Shown in pieces: positions 20,597 to 31,690 of a DNA stretch of 64,000 bases. The DNA is from Dryomyza anilis (lineage: Eukaryota > Arthropoda > Insecta > Diptera > Dryomyzidae). Positions within the stretch are counted from its first letter, which is position 1, and each line of letters starts with the position of its first letter. The notes under the pieces were generated by a model, which saw only the letters and a list, made by a program, of their open reading frames with translations, made no database searches and was not told where the DNA came from. The stretch covers positions 10,516,058 through 10,580,057 of the forward strand of contig OX638135.1 of NCBI GenBank assembly GCA_951804985.1, in the 5' to 3' direction. The position numbers were made by a program, and so were the translations under genes.

Positions 20597-21137
20597 CTGT
20601 CTGTTGAAATCCCTACTTCTTTTAAAATTGAAGAGCTAGATAAATGAAACTTATAACTTAGATTACTAATATACCTACATCGTAGGTGCGAGATCGGTCC
20701 ATTGTGACCTATGATCCGACCACTTATGTTCAAATACCTCGTATAAAATGTACATATAAAGATCAATTTTTATGTATACGTGCTTAGGTAAACTTTTTTG
20801 GTCAAATATATATTGATATCATGCTCAAATACATGATAATAATGTTTTCCGGCGAAAAAAGACTTGTGGTTCACAAAAAAAAATCGAAATTCGGTACACC
20901 TACTCATGTGTAAATATGGGTATCAAATGAATGGAAATTTTTCAGCGATTGAATGTTTGTAGTTATTTTCAGGATTCGTATACCCTGGTGACCTATATAT
21001 CACTTTGAATGGTAACCACACATATGTGTAGGGTATTTATAGTCGGCTTAGACCGACTATAATTTTGATAATCCTAATTATCATAATTACACCTACTTTA
21101 AAATTCCCCATGTGATCTAACCTTCCCAACTGGTTTC
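20409..21137 (-). mobile_element. mini-me-like element M-5
   Basis: A full-length subfamily 2 copy in reverse: CTAAGAGTGAAAGGGTATATTC at the left and CCTTCCCAACTGGTTT at the right, with GTCT repeats at about 20541-20603. The stem TAGTCGGCTTAGACCGACTA is intact (about 21040-21060). Confidence 0.8.
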
Positions 21138-22068
21138 TTATTTCACTTAATAATCATTTAATGTATTTTCTGATCGCAATAATTGAAACTCTATTTTACA
21201 TAGACGGTTTTTTTTTGCAACTCTCTGTTTGCGTGTAAAACCAACCACGACAACGAAAAACCAATGAAGCAGAGTTGTTGTTGTTCTTTTGTGTGCCATT
21301 CTTTAAGCGAGAGTGTGATGCACTGCACTAACCACAGTGAGCGCAGTCAACTGAAGTTCTCTTTTTCATATGGTTGTTGTAATTGAGTTTTTTGCTTTTT
21401 CTGGCGTTATTTGTTCTAAAATTATAAAAATTAAGTATAGCACGCACTACATCTGATTTATACGAATTGTTTGATACCAATATCATTAAAATCTCTTCAT
21501 AAATACGGTTAGTGCAAGAGAAAAAAAACACGTTTTGTTTTATTAATATAGATTCAAATTTATTTAAATACGAATAAAAGCTGTAAACGAATTAATATCG
21601 TACAACCATTTTCATATTTATACTCAATGATGTCTCAGCCATGAACTACAGCCAATTTTTTCAAATGTTCGACCAAAAAATTTGATATGCACTTGATATG
21701 CACCGTGCGCACGGGCCTGATCTTTACATGTTTAATTAAGAGAAAGGAGCTACACTCTGTATATGGATGTTGAAGTTTGACAAATCAGCAAATAAAGTTG
21801 CAACTATTTTACCATAATAATATATACTAAATAAAAGATGACAATTTTATCGCTCAAATAACACGCTAACATTATGTAAATAAGTTGAAGGAGCTATTCC
21901 ATATACACTTATTTAGCTGTCAATGCGAACCTGATTGAAAAATAAATTTTACAAATCAACAAAGTTACCAAAATTATACTAAATCAACAAAATTACACAT
22001 ATTATGCGGAAATTTCTTCAACAAAAAAAAATATAATTTCTTAAACAATTTTGGAAAAGACGAAAATT
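21138..22068. other. Unassigned region
   Basis: AT-rich, with a less AT-rich part at 21200-21360. Short frames here lack recognisable motifs. Nothing supported. Confidence 0.25.
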
Positions 22069-22813
22069 AAAACCAGTTGGGAAGGTTATATCACATGGGA
22101 AATTTTAAAGTAGGTGTTATTATGATAGTTGGGATTATCAAAATTATAGTCGGTCTAAGCCGACTATAAATACCCTACACATATGTGTGGTTACCATTCA
22201 AAGTGATATATAGGTCACCAGGGTATACGAATCCTGAAAATAACTACAAACATTCAATCGCTGAAGAATTTCCATTCATTTGATACCCATATTTACAAAT
22301 GGGTAGGTGTACCGAATTTCGATTTTTTTTTTGTGAACCACAAGTCTTTTCGCCGGAAAACATTATTATCATGTATTTGAGCATGATATCAATATATATT
22401 TGACCAAAAAAGTTTACCTAAGCACGTATACATAAAAATTGATCTTTATATGTACATTTTATATGAGGTATTTGAACATAAGTGGTCGGGTCATAGGTCA
22501 CAATGGACCGATCTCGCCAATTTTTTCGCACATACAGCGTAGGTATATTAGTAATCTAAGTTATAAGTTTCATTTATCTAGCTCTTCAATTTTAAAAGTA
22601 GTAGGGATTTCAACATACAGACAGACAGACAGACAGACGGACAGACAGACGGACAGACAGACAGACGGACAGACGGACATCGCTAAATCGACTCAGGAGG
22701 TCATGCTGATCAAGAATATATATACTTTTCCATACCGGAGATGCTTCCTTCTGGGTGTTACAAACGGCGTACCAAACTGAATATACCCTTTCACTCTTAG
22801 TGTAGGGTATAAA
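22069..22813 (+). mobile_element. mini-me-like element M-6
   Basis: A full-length subfamily 2 copy. The microsatellite (about 22615-22678) alternates GACA and GACG units. It ends CTCTTAGTGTAGGGTATAAA. Confidence 0.82.
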
Positions 22814-24289
22814 CATTAAGAACCAAGAATACACGTATTCAAATATTGTTACAACAAGTGAAATATAATAGAACTACGTCAAACTAAATCAAATCCACGT
22901 ACAATTGAAAGATGACAATTACTGAAGATGGCAATTACGCTAAAAAAAAAAAACTATCTAGAAGAATAAAATTTATCTAAACATTTAAAGAAGAGAAATC
23001 CGTATTAATATTCGAAAATAAAAAATTATCAATTTTAGTATCTGCTCTTAACAAAATACGATTCAATTTGGCTAAAAAAACATCGCAACTTAGAAGGACA
23101 TAAACATGTATAAAAAAGATCAGAAAATCAAGACGAACGATGAAAATAAATAGTGATAACAATGTTTGTCGAAAGGGGTAGTGACAGCAACGCATCCGAC
23201 GTAAGCAGAAAGTAACAGAACCAGCAGAACAGTACCAGCAGCAGTTTTTTTTCCTATGTTTTAAAATTAGTGGAATATACAATTTTTTTATAATAAATAA
23301 AAAAAATTTGGAAAAAAATTAAAAATTTCAAAAGTATAATTGAAGATATATTATAAAAAAATATATATTTAACAAAAATTAATATTGTGACCATTAAGTA
23401 TAATTATGTGAGAACGAAAACAAACAAAATATGATTCTTTAAATAAAATAAAAAAAATAAATTCCTATAATAAGGCAACTAATTATTGATTTTGCATCGA
23501 AAAGGTTTTACATTTGAAAATTTAGATTAAATTTAAGAAGTACATTGGAATGCTAATGATGTAAAAAAAAACTATTATTCTTTTTAATAATATTTTTTTC
23601 TTAAAATAAGAATGTTGTGAATCGGAAACGTTTTTTTATTTTTACTTGAGTATGCACATAAAATACAAATCTAAAAGCACAATAACAGATGCATGTTACT
23701 CTTAACATAACGTCAACGACGTAACTCTAACAAGTGCAGAATGTTAATGAGTTCATACTTTCAGGGTCTTGAATTAAGTCTGCTTAAAAACAACAAAAAA
23801 TGCTTTGATTGTAATTTAATCTAAGACTCGCGCCAACAAGTGTGCCACCGGCTAAAAAGCAACAACAAACGCATTGGTTGTAATTCAAGTGAAGATTAAC
23901 GCCAGCATGGGAACCACCTGAAGTTAAGCACGTCGAATTTTCTCACGATTAATGATTTCACAATATTAAGAAACTTCCGATGTGGAGTTCAGGAGTTTTA
24001 GTATTAAGAATATGTCTGCTTGCATTTGTGAGTTGAGTTTTAGGAATTTAATATAAGCAAGGATTTCGTGAGTCGCACGATACCGAGGTGATGAGTAGAG
24101 GTTAACTTTAGATTTGGAGCAATATGATTTTAACTGCCTTAGAGTGCAGACGTGTTTCTTTTATAAGTAAAACTTTCATTAAATAAAAGTATTTCTTAGA
24201 AGAAAAGACTTGTATTAATTATTTCATGATAGTAAAAATGAAACTTCAACGTTGGACATTCTCTGGTAGGACATCATGGGTAATTATAA
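22814..24289. other. Unassigned AT-rich region
   Basis: Two similar short segments with CAACAACAAA..GC and TTGTAATT (about 23795-23820 and 23860-23890) suggest a small local duplication. No gene is recognised. Confidence 0.25.
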
Positions 24290-24660
24290 ATAGAACATTG
24301 CGACATTTGGCCTCACGCCTAAGCAAACGACATTTTAATTACAACAATTTAAATGTTTTGGTTTATTATTTATTAATTTTTATGGACAACTTTATCCTGA
24401 AAATAGACAAAAAAAACACTTTTGTGTGTTGCTCATATTAAATTATCTATTGATCGAGATATGCTATAAATCCCGTCGAGGTGTCATTATAAATCTAATA
24501 CAATATGCTTTTGAAAAATTTAAGTTATATTTCCCTTAACTGGACATGTGCTTATTATCTTTGCAATTGTATGTCGTTAAAAAGGACCTTTTAAAAAGTA
24601 TGAAAAAAATCCTAAATTTTTGTGGATTTCTTATGAAAATTTCAAAACAGTATTTTGAAG
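24290..24660 (+). repeat. Dispersed repeat Q, copy 2
   Basis: Same motif order as 9890-10330: GACAACTTTATCCTG, TCTATTGATCGAGATATGCT, GGACATGTG, GTATGTCGTTAAAAAGGA. With the inverted copy at 30890-31160 it brackets the LINE-bearing segment between them. Confidence 0.6.
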
Positions 24661-24756
24661 GAGTCATATTAAAAAATCCAAAATCAGATCTAATCCATAT
24701 TTCGAAAATTTTCGAAAAAATTGGCTATACAGAAAAATTATATGAAATTTGATTTG

Positions 24757-24937
24757 CACAGAAAAAAATTTTTCATAAATGGAATGAACGCCGTTAATTG
24801 AGACACCGTTCATAATATATATGGAAAACATCATTCTATTTATGAACTATTCTTCGTATATACAAATCGCACAATTTGAGCGAAACTGATATAATAAACG
24901 CGTTCATAATTGTTTTGAATTGCGTTCATTAAGGTAT
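24757..24937 (+). repeat. Left end of a TIR element carrying a LINE
   Basis: It begins CACAGAAAAAAATTTTTCATA, and GTTCATAA/TTTATGAAC-type subterminal repeats follow. The inverse of the far end (30740) begins CACGCAGAAAAAAAGTTCATA, with many more TTCATAAA repeats. The LINE at 24938-30128 lies between the two ends. Confidence 0.5.
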
Positions 24938-25283
24938 TCATTTTTTGACGCAAGGCAGCTCAGCCTCCACGTCACGACGTACAATTCAGCCGAGCATATC
25001 AGTCCAAAAAAAGGAGCATAGAAAATACAACACAAAGTTGGTATTTGAGTGATGAGTAATGAACTAAATACTACCATAGTCTTTTTTATTGGTGGGGTGG
25101 CAGACTCTAAAGAAACCCATACACCACCGCGATGGGTCAACATAAAGATTTAACTACTCCAGGTGGTACCCACAAAAGTGGCAATCCACCCGCTTCGGCG
25201 GCTGAGGCAAGGATTCTGGAGGCCTCAATCCACGCAACCAACCCTGGTACGATGAACCTCTCTGCTCCTGTAGCAGGTTCATC

Positions 25284-26511
25284 GTGCCCCTCATCTCCCA
25301 AATTTATGAGACAGCTAGGAATCTAGAGGAGGATAACGACAACGCAGCGGTTCCCATACAAGTAGAGGAAGGTGTCGGTTCGGCTATGCCTACGACTAAT
25401 CCTCCACTGTATGGCTGCTCGACAGTGTTGTTTCCTCTCAGGGCTCCTTTCTGTTACCTATTTGGAAACATGGGTCGATCGAAGGAAAGTGGTGTCTTAC
25501 CAGCATCTAATCCTAGAGAGACCGACGCCCAACTGGAAGCTAAATTTCCATTGGAGACCGGACCCGGATCTCTGAATACAGAGGTCAGGTTGTCCGATGC
25601 CCAGGTGAGTAGGAGAAGGAAGAATAAAGCGAAAGATCGCAAAGAGGCTGAAAAGGCTAAAGGCGACGCTGGAGCTTTCTCTTCCCCAGCTACCACAGCA
25701 AAACGCGATAGATCGGTGGAGGTTACTCCGACTGAAGCCGGACCATCCGCTGCTGCTGTTGTGGCTGCCAATGCACCTGAGAAGCGCAATAGCAAGAAGT
25801 TTAAAACCTTCACTGCTACTGCGAAACCCCGTAACTCCCAGAACTCGACAGTTTCCAGTGATATTGCTTCCACAAGCAAGAGCACTGGTGCTTCATGTTC
25901 CAGATCGGCTGCGGATGAACTGCCTACAACATCCACTGGCAGAGGTAGGCTAGCAGTATCATATCGTGATACTGCTCGCAAAGCTCTTCCTGTTGCGATT
26001 ATTGGCAAATTGGGGAAGGAGCAAAAGATGAATGATGCAGAAGTAAAACACTGCACCGATCATCTTTGGCGGCTAGTCAGCACCGGCGGTGTCAGTGCAA
26101 ACGCAAAAGGCTATGAGACGAGTGATGGCATCATGAAGGTGCTATGCTCGTCTCAAGCCAATTTCGATTGGATTGCCACAGCCGTTGCTAAAATCCCCCC
26201 CCTTGGGCAAATCGCGCTTCGCTGTTTTCAGCGGAGACGAACCCAAACGCAGACGAGCAATATGCTGGATACCTGGTCCTATCAGGAAAACAGCGGAAGT
26301 GTTTGCCTGCCTACGTGCTCAGAACCAGGGCATCGAAACGAACGGATGGAAAATCTATAGCCATAAACCAGAGCGAGGTCCGGAGGACAAGGAGGGCTCA
26401 ACCCTGGTTGTTGGCTTAGACAAGAAGTCGTTAGATGTCATGCTATCTAAGTACGACAACCATCTAAACTTATTCTTTGGACGGATCAAATTCCGAATCA
26501 ATTCCAAATGA
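25284..26511 (+). pseudogene. LINE ORF1 (gag-like), frameshifted near its end
   Basis: The frame from 25284 (a likely real start is the Met in FGNMGRSKES, 25470) encodes a Lys/Glu- and Ser/Thr-rich N-half (RRRKNKAKDRKEAEKAK), then a folded region with KMNDAEVKHCTDHLWRLVS and a DGIMKVLC segment. Near 26200 the frame shifts and the C-terminal part continues (26173-26511: LDKKSLDVMLSKYDNHLN, ending RIKFRINSK). This resembles the RNA-binding ORF1 of LOA/I-type LINEs, which forms ribonucleoprotein particles. No CCHC knuckle is seen. Confidence 0.65.
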
Positions 26512-26548
26512 ATAGGCATATGATGAGAAACGAGTTAATTATCCTGTC

Positions 26549-29500
26549 ATGATATTTACTCAGATCAATCTGCAACATTCTAAAGCTGCTACCGCTTTAC
26601 TAGGTAAGCGGCTCTCCATGTTGCTTACATTACCTCACATCACAGCTATTCAAGAACCATGGGTGTATAACAAACGCATCTGTGGTCTTAGTAAACTACG
26701 TGGTGAAACCATACTATACGATGAGCAAGCCGCAAGGCCTAGAAGCTGTCTTATAGTATCGAAACACTTTGCTGTCACCAAGTTAACCCAATTCTGTGGG
26801 CAAGACCTGGTGGCAGCCAAAGTGAGCTATGAAAGCGATAGTGGATGGAAACATCCGATTGTCGCCTCAGGCTACTTCCCCTATGACTCACGGACTTATT
26901 ATTTGCTGTGACGCTAATGCTCGACACACTGTGTGGGACAGCAGTAAATGCAACGCACGAGGTACCAGACTCCTTGACTTCATCATGACCTCCAATCTGA
27001 ACATTCACAACACTGGTAATAAACGCACTTTTGTAACTGTAGACTGAGAGAGTCAATCTTTAACTGGAAGGTTCTTAAAGAAGATTCTTTATCGGACCAC
27101 AGGTATATCGAGTTTCATACTGACCGAGAGGTGCTGCCCTCTATGATGGTAAGAAACCCTAGAAAAATGAACTGGGCACGCTTCAGACATGAACTTGAGA
27201 ATTCCCTCAATATTCCTGTCAGAATTCGTACCAAAGAAAGTATTGAGACGTCCGTTCAAGTTATGAACGATGTCATAAATTATAGTTTTGTACGAACATG
27301 TCCGGTACGAAAAACGTTATCTAGACCTCCCGTTCCTTGGTGGAACGCTTGTCTTGAAACCTTGCGCAAGGATTCCAGAAAGCTTCTAAATAGGGCCCTA
27401 AGGAGCAACTTAGACTCTGACTGGTTTCTTTATCGATCTAAGCAGAAAGAGTATAAGAAACGAATTCGCAAATCGAAAAGTGTTTCCTATAAAGACTTCT
27501 GCAGTAGCATCGAATCCTGCAGTGAGACTAGCAGATTGGTCCAGTTTCTTAAAAAAGACCGAACTGCTCGACTGGACTCACTGCGGAGACCTGATGGCTC
27601 GTATACTGAGTCTAAGACAGAGGCACTCAGTGTCCTAGTTGAGACTCACTTTCCAGGAAATCAAATCCACATAGGGCCACTTTGTAATCCCAGCACTGTG
27701 GACTGCAATAACAACTCTAATGTGACAAAACATGACTGGCAGGTTGCCAGATTGGTTGTGTACGATGAATCTATCCAATACGCAGTGGCCTCTTTTGATG
27801 GCTTCAAGTCACCTGGACCGGATGGCATCTACCCAGTCATGCTACAGGAAGGTATAACCCAATTGCTACCATGCATAAGAAGATCTTTAGAGCAAGGCAC
27901 TCATGGGCATACATTCTGACATCCTGGCGTTTAGTTTTAGTAGCTGCCTAAATTTGGAAGAGAAGACTATTCCTTAGCCAAGAGCTTCAGACCCATTAGT
28001 ATGATGTCCTTCATACTAAAGTGTCTAGAAAGACTAGTTGAGCTGCACATCAGAAAAACATCGCTATCAAGGTACCCACTATCATCAAGACAACATGCCT
28101 GCCAACGTGGAAAATCCTGTGAAACAGCATTGCAACATCTGGTTGGCCGGATCGAGCATGCTTTTCAGAGGAAGATGTACGTGATGGGCATATTTGTTGA
28201 CATCGAGGGTGCTTTTGATAATGCGACTTTTGATGGAATGTGTGACGCAGCTAGAAGGCATGGAATAGATGAAACATTGGTCAAATGGCTAAGGTCAATG
28301 CTAATGTTTAGGACCATCACTTCTGAGGCGGATTCTCTAGTCAACTGACTAGAGAATCCGCTAGTCAACGATCTCGATGGACCAGGTGTCTATTCCCAGG
28401 CCTATGCAGATGATGTTGACATTCTTGCCACAGGCTTTTCCCTCAATGAGGTCTGTGTTAAAACACAAAACTCATTGAACCGAATTGACAGCTGGTGTAC
28501 TGCAAACGGACTTTCCGTCAACCCTCACAAAACAGGGATTGTTCTCTTCACTAGGAAAAGAATAATGACAGGATTATCTCTACCAGTACCTAAGGGTGTC
28601 ACTATTCCTCTGTCTAACGAAGTAAAATATCTGGGCTTAACTCTAGATAGTAAACTACTTTGGACAAAATATGTTGAAAATAAAATTTCGCGAGCATTGA
28701 ATGCCTTCTGGCAATGCAGAGGAATTTTTGGGACTATCACCGAGCATGGGGACTATCACCGAGCAAAACCTTATGGATTTACACGGCAATGATAAGACCG
28801 ATGATATCATATGCATCGGTAGTCTGGTGGAACAAGCTGTCGCGAAAATGCGTGACAACTAGTCTTGCCAAGATTCAGAGAACCGTGTGTCTGGGTGTTA
28901 CGGGTGCCTTTCCCACTACACCTGGTCCAGCACTGAATGCAATTTTAAACCTACCACCACTTGACATCTTCATCGAAGCCATGAAAGGCTGCTGGAGACT
29001 AAAACGAGGTGGTTTCTGGTTCAATGTTCCCTAGAATATCTCTGACATTGCACTTGACACTCCATTAGACACCTGTCTTCTGAAGATGCCCTCTAATGCA
29101 ATGATAACAAAAATATTACCAAGACGAAATTTTGAGGTCTGCCAACCTGACATTCAAGACTGGCTAACGCCTGACTGTGAGCCAGGTAGAGGGTCACACC
29201 GCATTTTCACAGACGGCTTAAGAACCGATCAGGGATCTGGTGCTGGAGAGTTTGTGGAACCGGATGACCGCAGACTTCACTTCGCCTTAGGCAACAATGC
29301 CTCGGTATTTAAAGCCGAAGTCTATGCTATACTTATGGCTATGGACTACATTGCGGATAATAGATGGCAGAACAGGGCTATATCAGTTTGCAGCGATAGT
29401 CAGGCTGCTCTTATGGCTTTGAACAACCAGGTCATCGCATCCAAAATTGTACGTCAATGCAGATCACGTCTCAATTGTGTTGGTAAATACAATACACTGA

Positions 29501-30003
29501 AACTGATTTGGGTGCCGGGCCATAAAGGAGTTTCGGGCAATGAAACATCTGACGAACTAGCACGTGCTGGATCTGAAGATAATCCATTTGGACCAGAACC
29601 TGTGCTTGGACTACCTGCATCTACGGGAAAATTCGTCATCAGCTCTTGGGTCGCCTCCGCACACAAGAGCAGATGGCTGAATGAGACGAAATGCAGATTC
29701 TCCAAGCTCATGACACCGACGATAACCAAAAGATCGGCCTCGTTTCTACTTTCCTTAAGTAGAAAGGAGTGCAGAAAACTGACGGGACTTCTAATGGGAC
29801 ACAACGCATGTGAAAAACACATGAACGCAATCGGCCTGGCCGAAAGCGCCTTATGTTCTGCCTGCTACGAGGAAACTGGCACCACAGAGCACTATCTCTG
29901 TGACTGTCCAGCATTTTCTAGAATTAGAAGGCAGATCTTTGGCACAGACGTGATGAGAGAGGATCAGCTTTACTCTCTATCACAGCTTTACTCTATTCAA
30001 TAA
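26549..30003 (+). pseudogene. LINE ORF2: endonuclease, reverse transcriptase, RNase H (broken)
   Basis: Endonuclease: QINLQHSKAATA, AIQEPWVY with the catalytic Glu, then after a shift and apparent deletion near 26895 CCDANARHTVWDS, and SDHRYIEF near 27095. RT: FDGFKSPGPDGIYP, FILKCLERLVELHIR, FVDIEGAFDNATFD, AYADDVDILA (catalytic Asp pair, about 28400-28430). The conserved GxPQGG motif between the last two is missing at a deletion scar (28331-28370). A short duplicated piece (GGGACTATCACCGAGCA, about 28730-28765) shifts the frame later. RNase H: IFTDGLRTDQGSGAG, AEVYAILMAM, SDSQAALMA, DELARAG; all four acidic residues remain. A C-terminal CxxC...H...C zinc-like segment follows (ALCSACYEETGTTEHYLCDC). 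It is not functional. Confidence 0.78.
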
Positions 30004-30128
30004 TGAATCTAAGAAGTATCATTAAAAACCAGGAAACTGGGTCACAGCACAATGGATATAACCCTGTCTGAGTGCTGTGGCTCTATTTTTTATCCCACAT
30101 TAAAAATAAAAAAATGTATTTGAGTATT

Positions 30129-30500
30129 TATGTATGATCGTATGTGTGACTTGCAACTTTTGACCATTCTGTAAATAGATATTTTTATTTTACTGACGCG
30201 TTATGCCGCATGGCACGCAGTGATTATGTTAACAACTCGTCAAGACGCGTCGATAGTTGATGATAGCATATACAATTCTTAGTTTTAATCATTCGTATGT
30301 CATTTCGTATAAATAGACCGAATCGTTTCATTTGTTGTTTACAAATCCAAAGAAACGTCCGCCGCAAGTACTTAACATAGCTCAACAACAAACAGCAGCA
30401 ATAGGCAGCAACAGCAAGAGTAGATATAAAATAAAATGTAAGTAGTTAAAAAAATAAAAAAAATAATAAAATAAAATAAAAAAGTAATAAAATAAAAAAA
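30129..30500 (+). promoter_or_regulatory. Promoter-like segment with TATA box, leader and splice-donor-like site
   Basis: TATAAATA at 30308-30315 is followed by TCATTTG (an insect initiator-like TCAKTY) at 30328-30334. A CAACAACA/CAGCAGCAA-rich stretch typical of fly 5' leaders comes next, and ATGTAAGTAG with a GTAAGT donor form at 30438. The TATA-initiator spacing (about 22) is shorter than usual. It may be a captured host first exon or the promoter of an element. No downstream coding exon is seen. Confidence 0.3.
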
Positions 30501-30740
30501 TAATACAAGAAAATAAAAAAATTATATATTTTTTTATTTTTAAATAGTTTAAAGTTCATAAATATCACGAATTTTTTCATAAATATTATGAAAGCGTTTA
30601 TCAATATTATGAACTTATTCACTACGTTTTTATGAACGATTCATAAATTGGATGAATTTGATCATTGTTTGAGTAATAATGAAAAATTCATAAAATTTAT
30701 GAACAAATTCATAAATAGTATGAACTTTTTTTCTGCGTGG
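30501..30740 (-). repeat. Right end of the TIR element around the LOA LINE
   Basis: Rich in TTCATAAAT/ATTTATGAA repeats. It ends TTTTTTTCTGCGTG, the inverse of CACGCAGAAAAAAA, matching the left end at 24757. No clear target duplication is seen. Confidence 0.5.
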
Positions 30741-30889
30741 AATCAGCGTTACAGATGCATTCAAAACTTGTTACATATTTTATTTTCCCAAAGTTAGGAG
30801 TAATATTTCCATACATATAAATACATACAAATTTGGAAAATGTATTATTAATTTGAATCCGTCAAAATACTATCTTGAAATTTGGCATA

Positions 30890-31325
30890 AATATTCATAA
30901 TAAAAAATTTAGGATTTTTTCAGACTTTTTAAAAGAGTCCTTTATAAGGACATACAATTTGTAGTGCAAGGATAATTATCACATGTCTAGGCAAACTTAA
31001 ATTTGTTTACCTATATTTCATTACCTTTAAAATGCCACATCGGTATTTTAATTTAAGCTTTAAGTCTCATAGTTGACTTGATTTGGTAAATATAGTGTGA
31101 GAATGACTCGGTTAAAATATTTTATTATTTAAAGGACAATGATTTAATCAATAATAACTTTGTTTTTATTTTTAAATTTTTTCTTGTTAAATTTTTTTTG
31201 TTAAATTTTTTTTTCTTGTTAAATTTTGATAAATCCAAAAGTTCTGATAAGGTAATTGAATTTACTTTTAATAACTAAAAAAATGTGTTGAATATCTTTC
31301 AAAACTGAAAAATGTATTGTGCGAC
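30890..31325 (-). repeat. Dispersed repeat Q, copy 3 (inverted), plus N-arm remnant
   Basis: 30890-31160 is the inverse of the motif order seen at 24290-24660 (TAAATTTTTTATT..., TCCTTTATAAGGACATACAA, CATGTCTAGGCAA). 31190-31325 resembles N1/N2 arm sequence (TTGTTAAATTTTGATAA, GTAATTGAATTTACTTTTAATAACT), suggesting Q and N are parts of one family. Confidence 0.55.
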
Positions 31326-31690
31326 GAGACTCCCAAAAACTTCGCTTTGGATTCCATCCAATATGACATGAATAGAGGTCACCTCCAATAGGGATATCAA
31401 TAGGTGAACTTTTCCAGAAATTGTTATCTGTTGAAAGTATGTTAGGCTTTGAATGCTGAAGTAAAGATACAGCAGAATAAGCTGGTAAATTATTTGTAAT
31501 TTGAGGAAGAACAAGAGCTCTAACTTCAATTGGGTTGGAGGAGTGGACTGTATTTGTTGGTAAAATGAGTTTGATGGGGAATTTTTAGAGCGTATCTCAG
31601 AAACAGGCTCTACACTTTTTCCGAAATACGCTCTGAAAATTATTACTATTAGTAGGTGATGAGTTTACAAAATCTCTATGCAAAAGCGTG
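31326..31690. other. Unassigned spacer
   Basis: It contains a short inverted pair GAGCGTATCTCAGAAACAGGCTCTACACTTTTTCCGAAATACGCTC (outer arms GAGCGTAT/ATACGCTC, about 31588-31635). No gene is seen. Confidence 0.3.

Larger units (their letters stand above)
24938..30128 (+). mobile_element. LOA-clade LINE, degenerate but nearly full length
   Basis: A 5.2-kb non-LTR retrotransposon: 5' leader, ORF1 (25284-26511), ORF2 with endonuclease, RT and RNase H (26549-30003), then a short 3' UTR ending TTAAAAATAAAAAAA (about 30105-30114). GC is much higher than the flanks. The endonuclease start QINLQHSKAATA and the presence of an RNase H domain are what I associate with LOA/Bilbo/Trim elements of flies. 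Frameshifts and one internal deletion disable it. Both ends are approximate. Confidence 0.75.

Noticed and set aside
24226..24752. Short plus-strand frames near 24226-24441 and 24546-24752.
   Set aside because: They fall in repeat Q, are AT-rich, and are not preserved as frames in the other Q copies.
25454..26056. A 200-residue minus-strand frame opposite LINE ORF1.
   Set aside because: An antisense shadow of a GC-richer coding region with no motif support.
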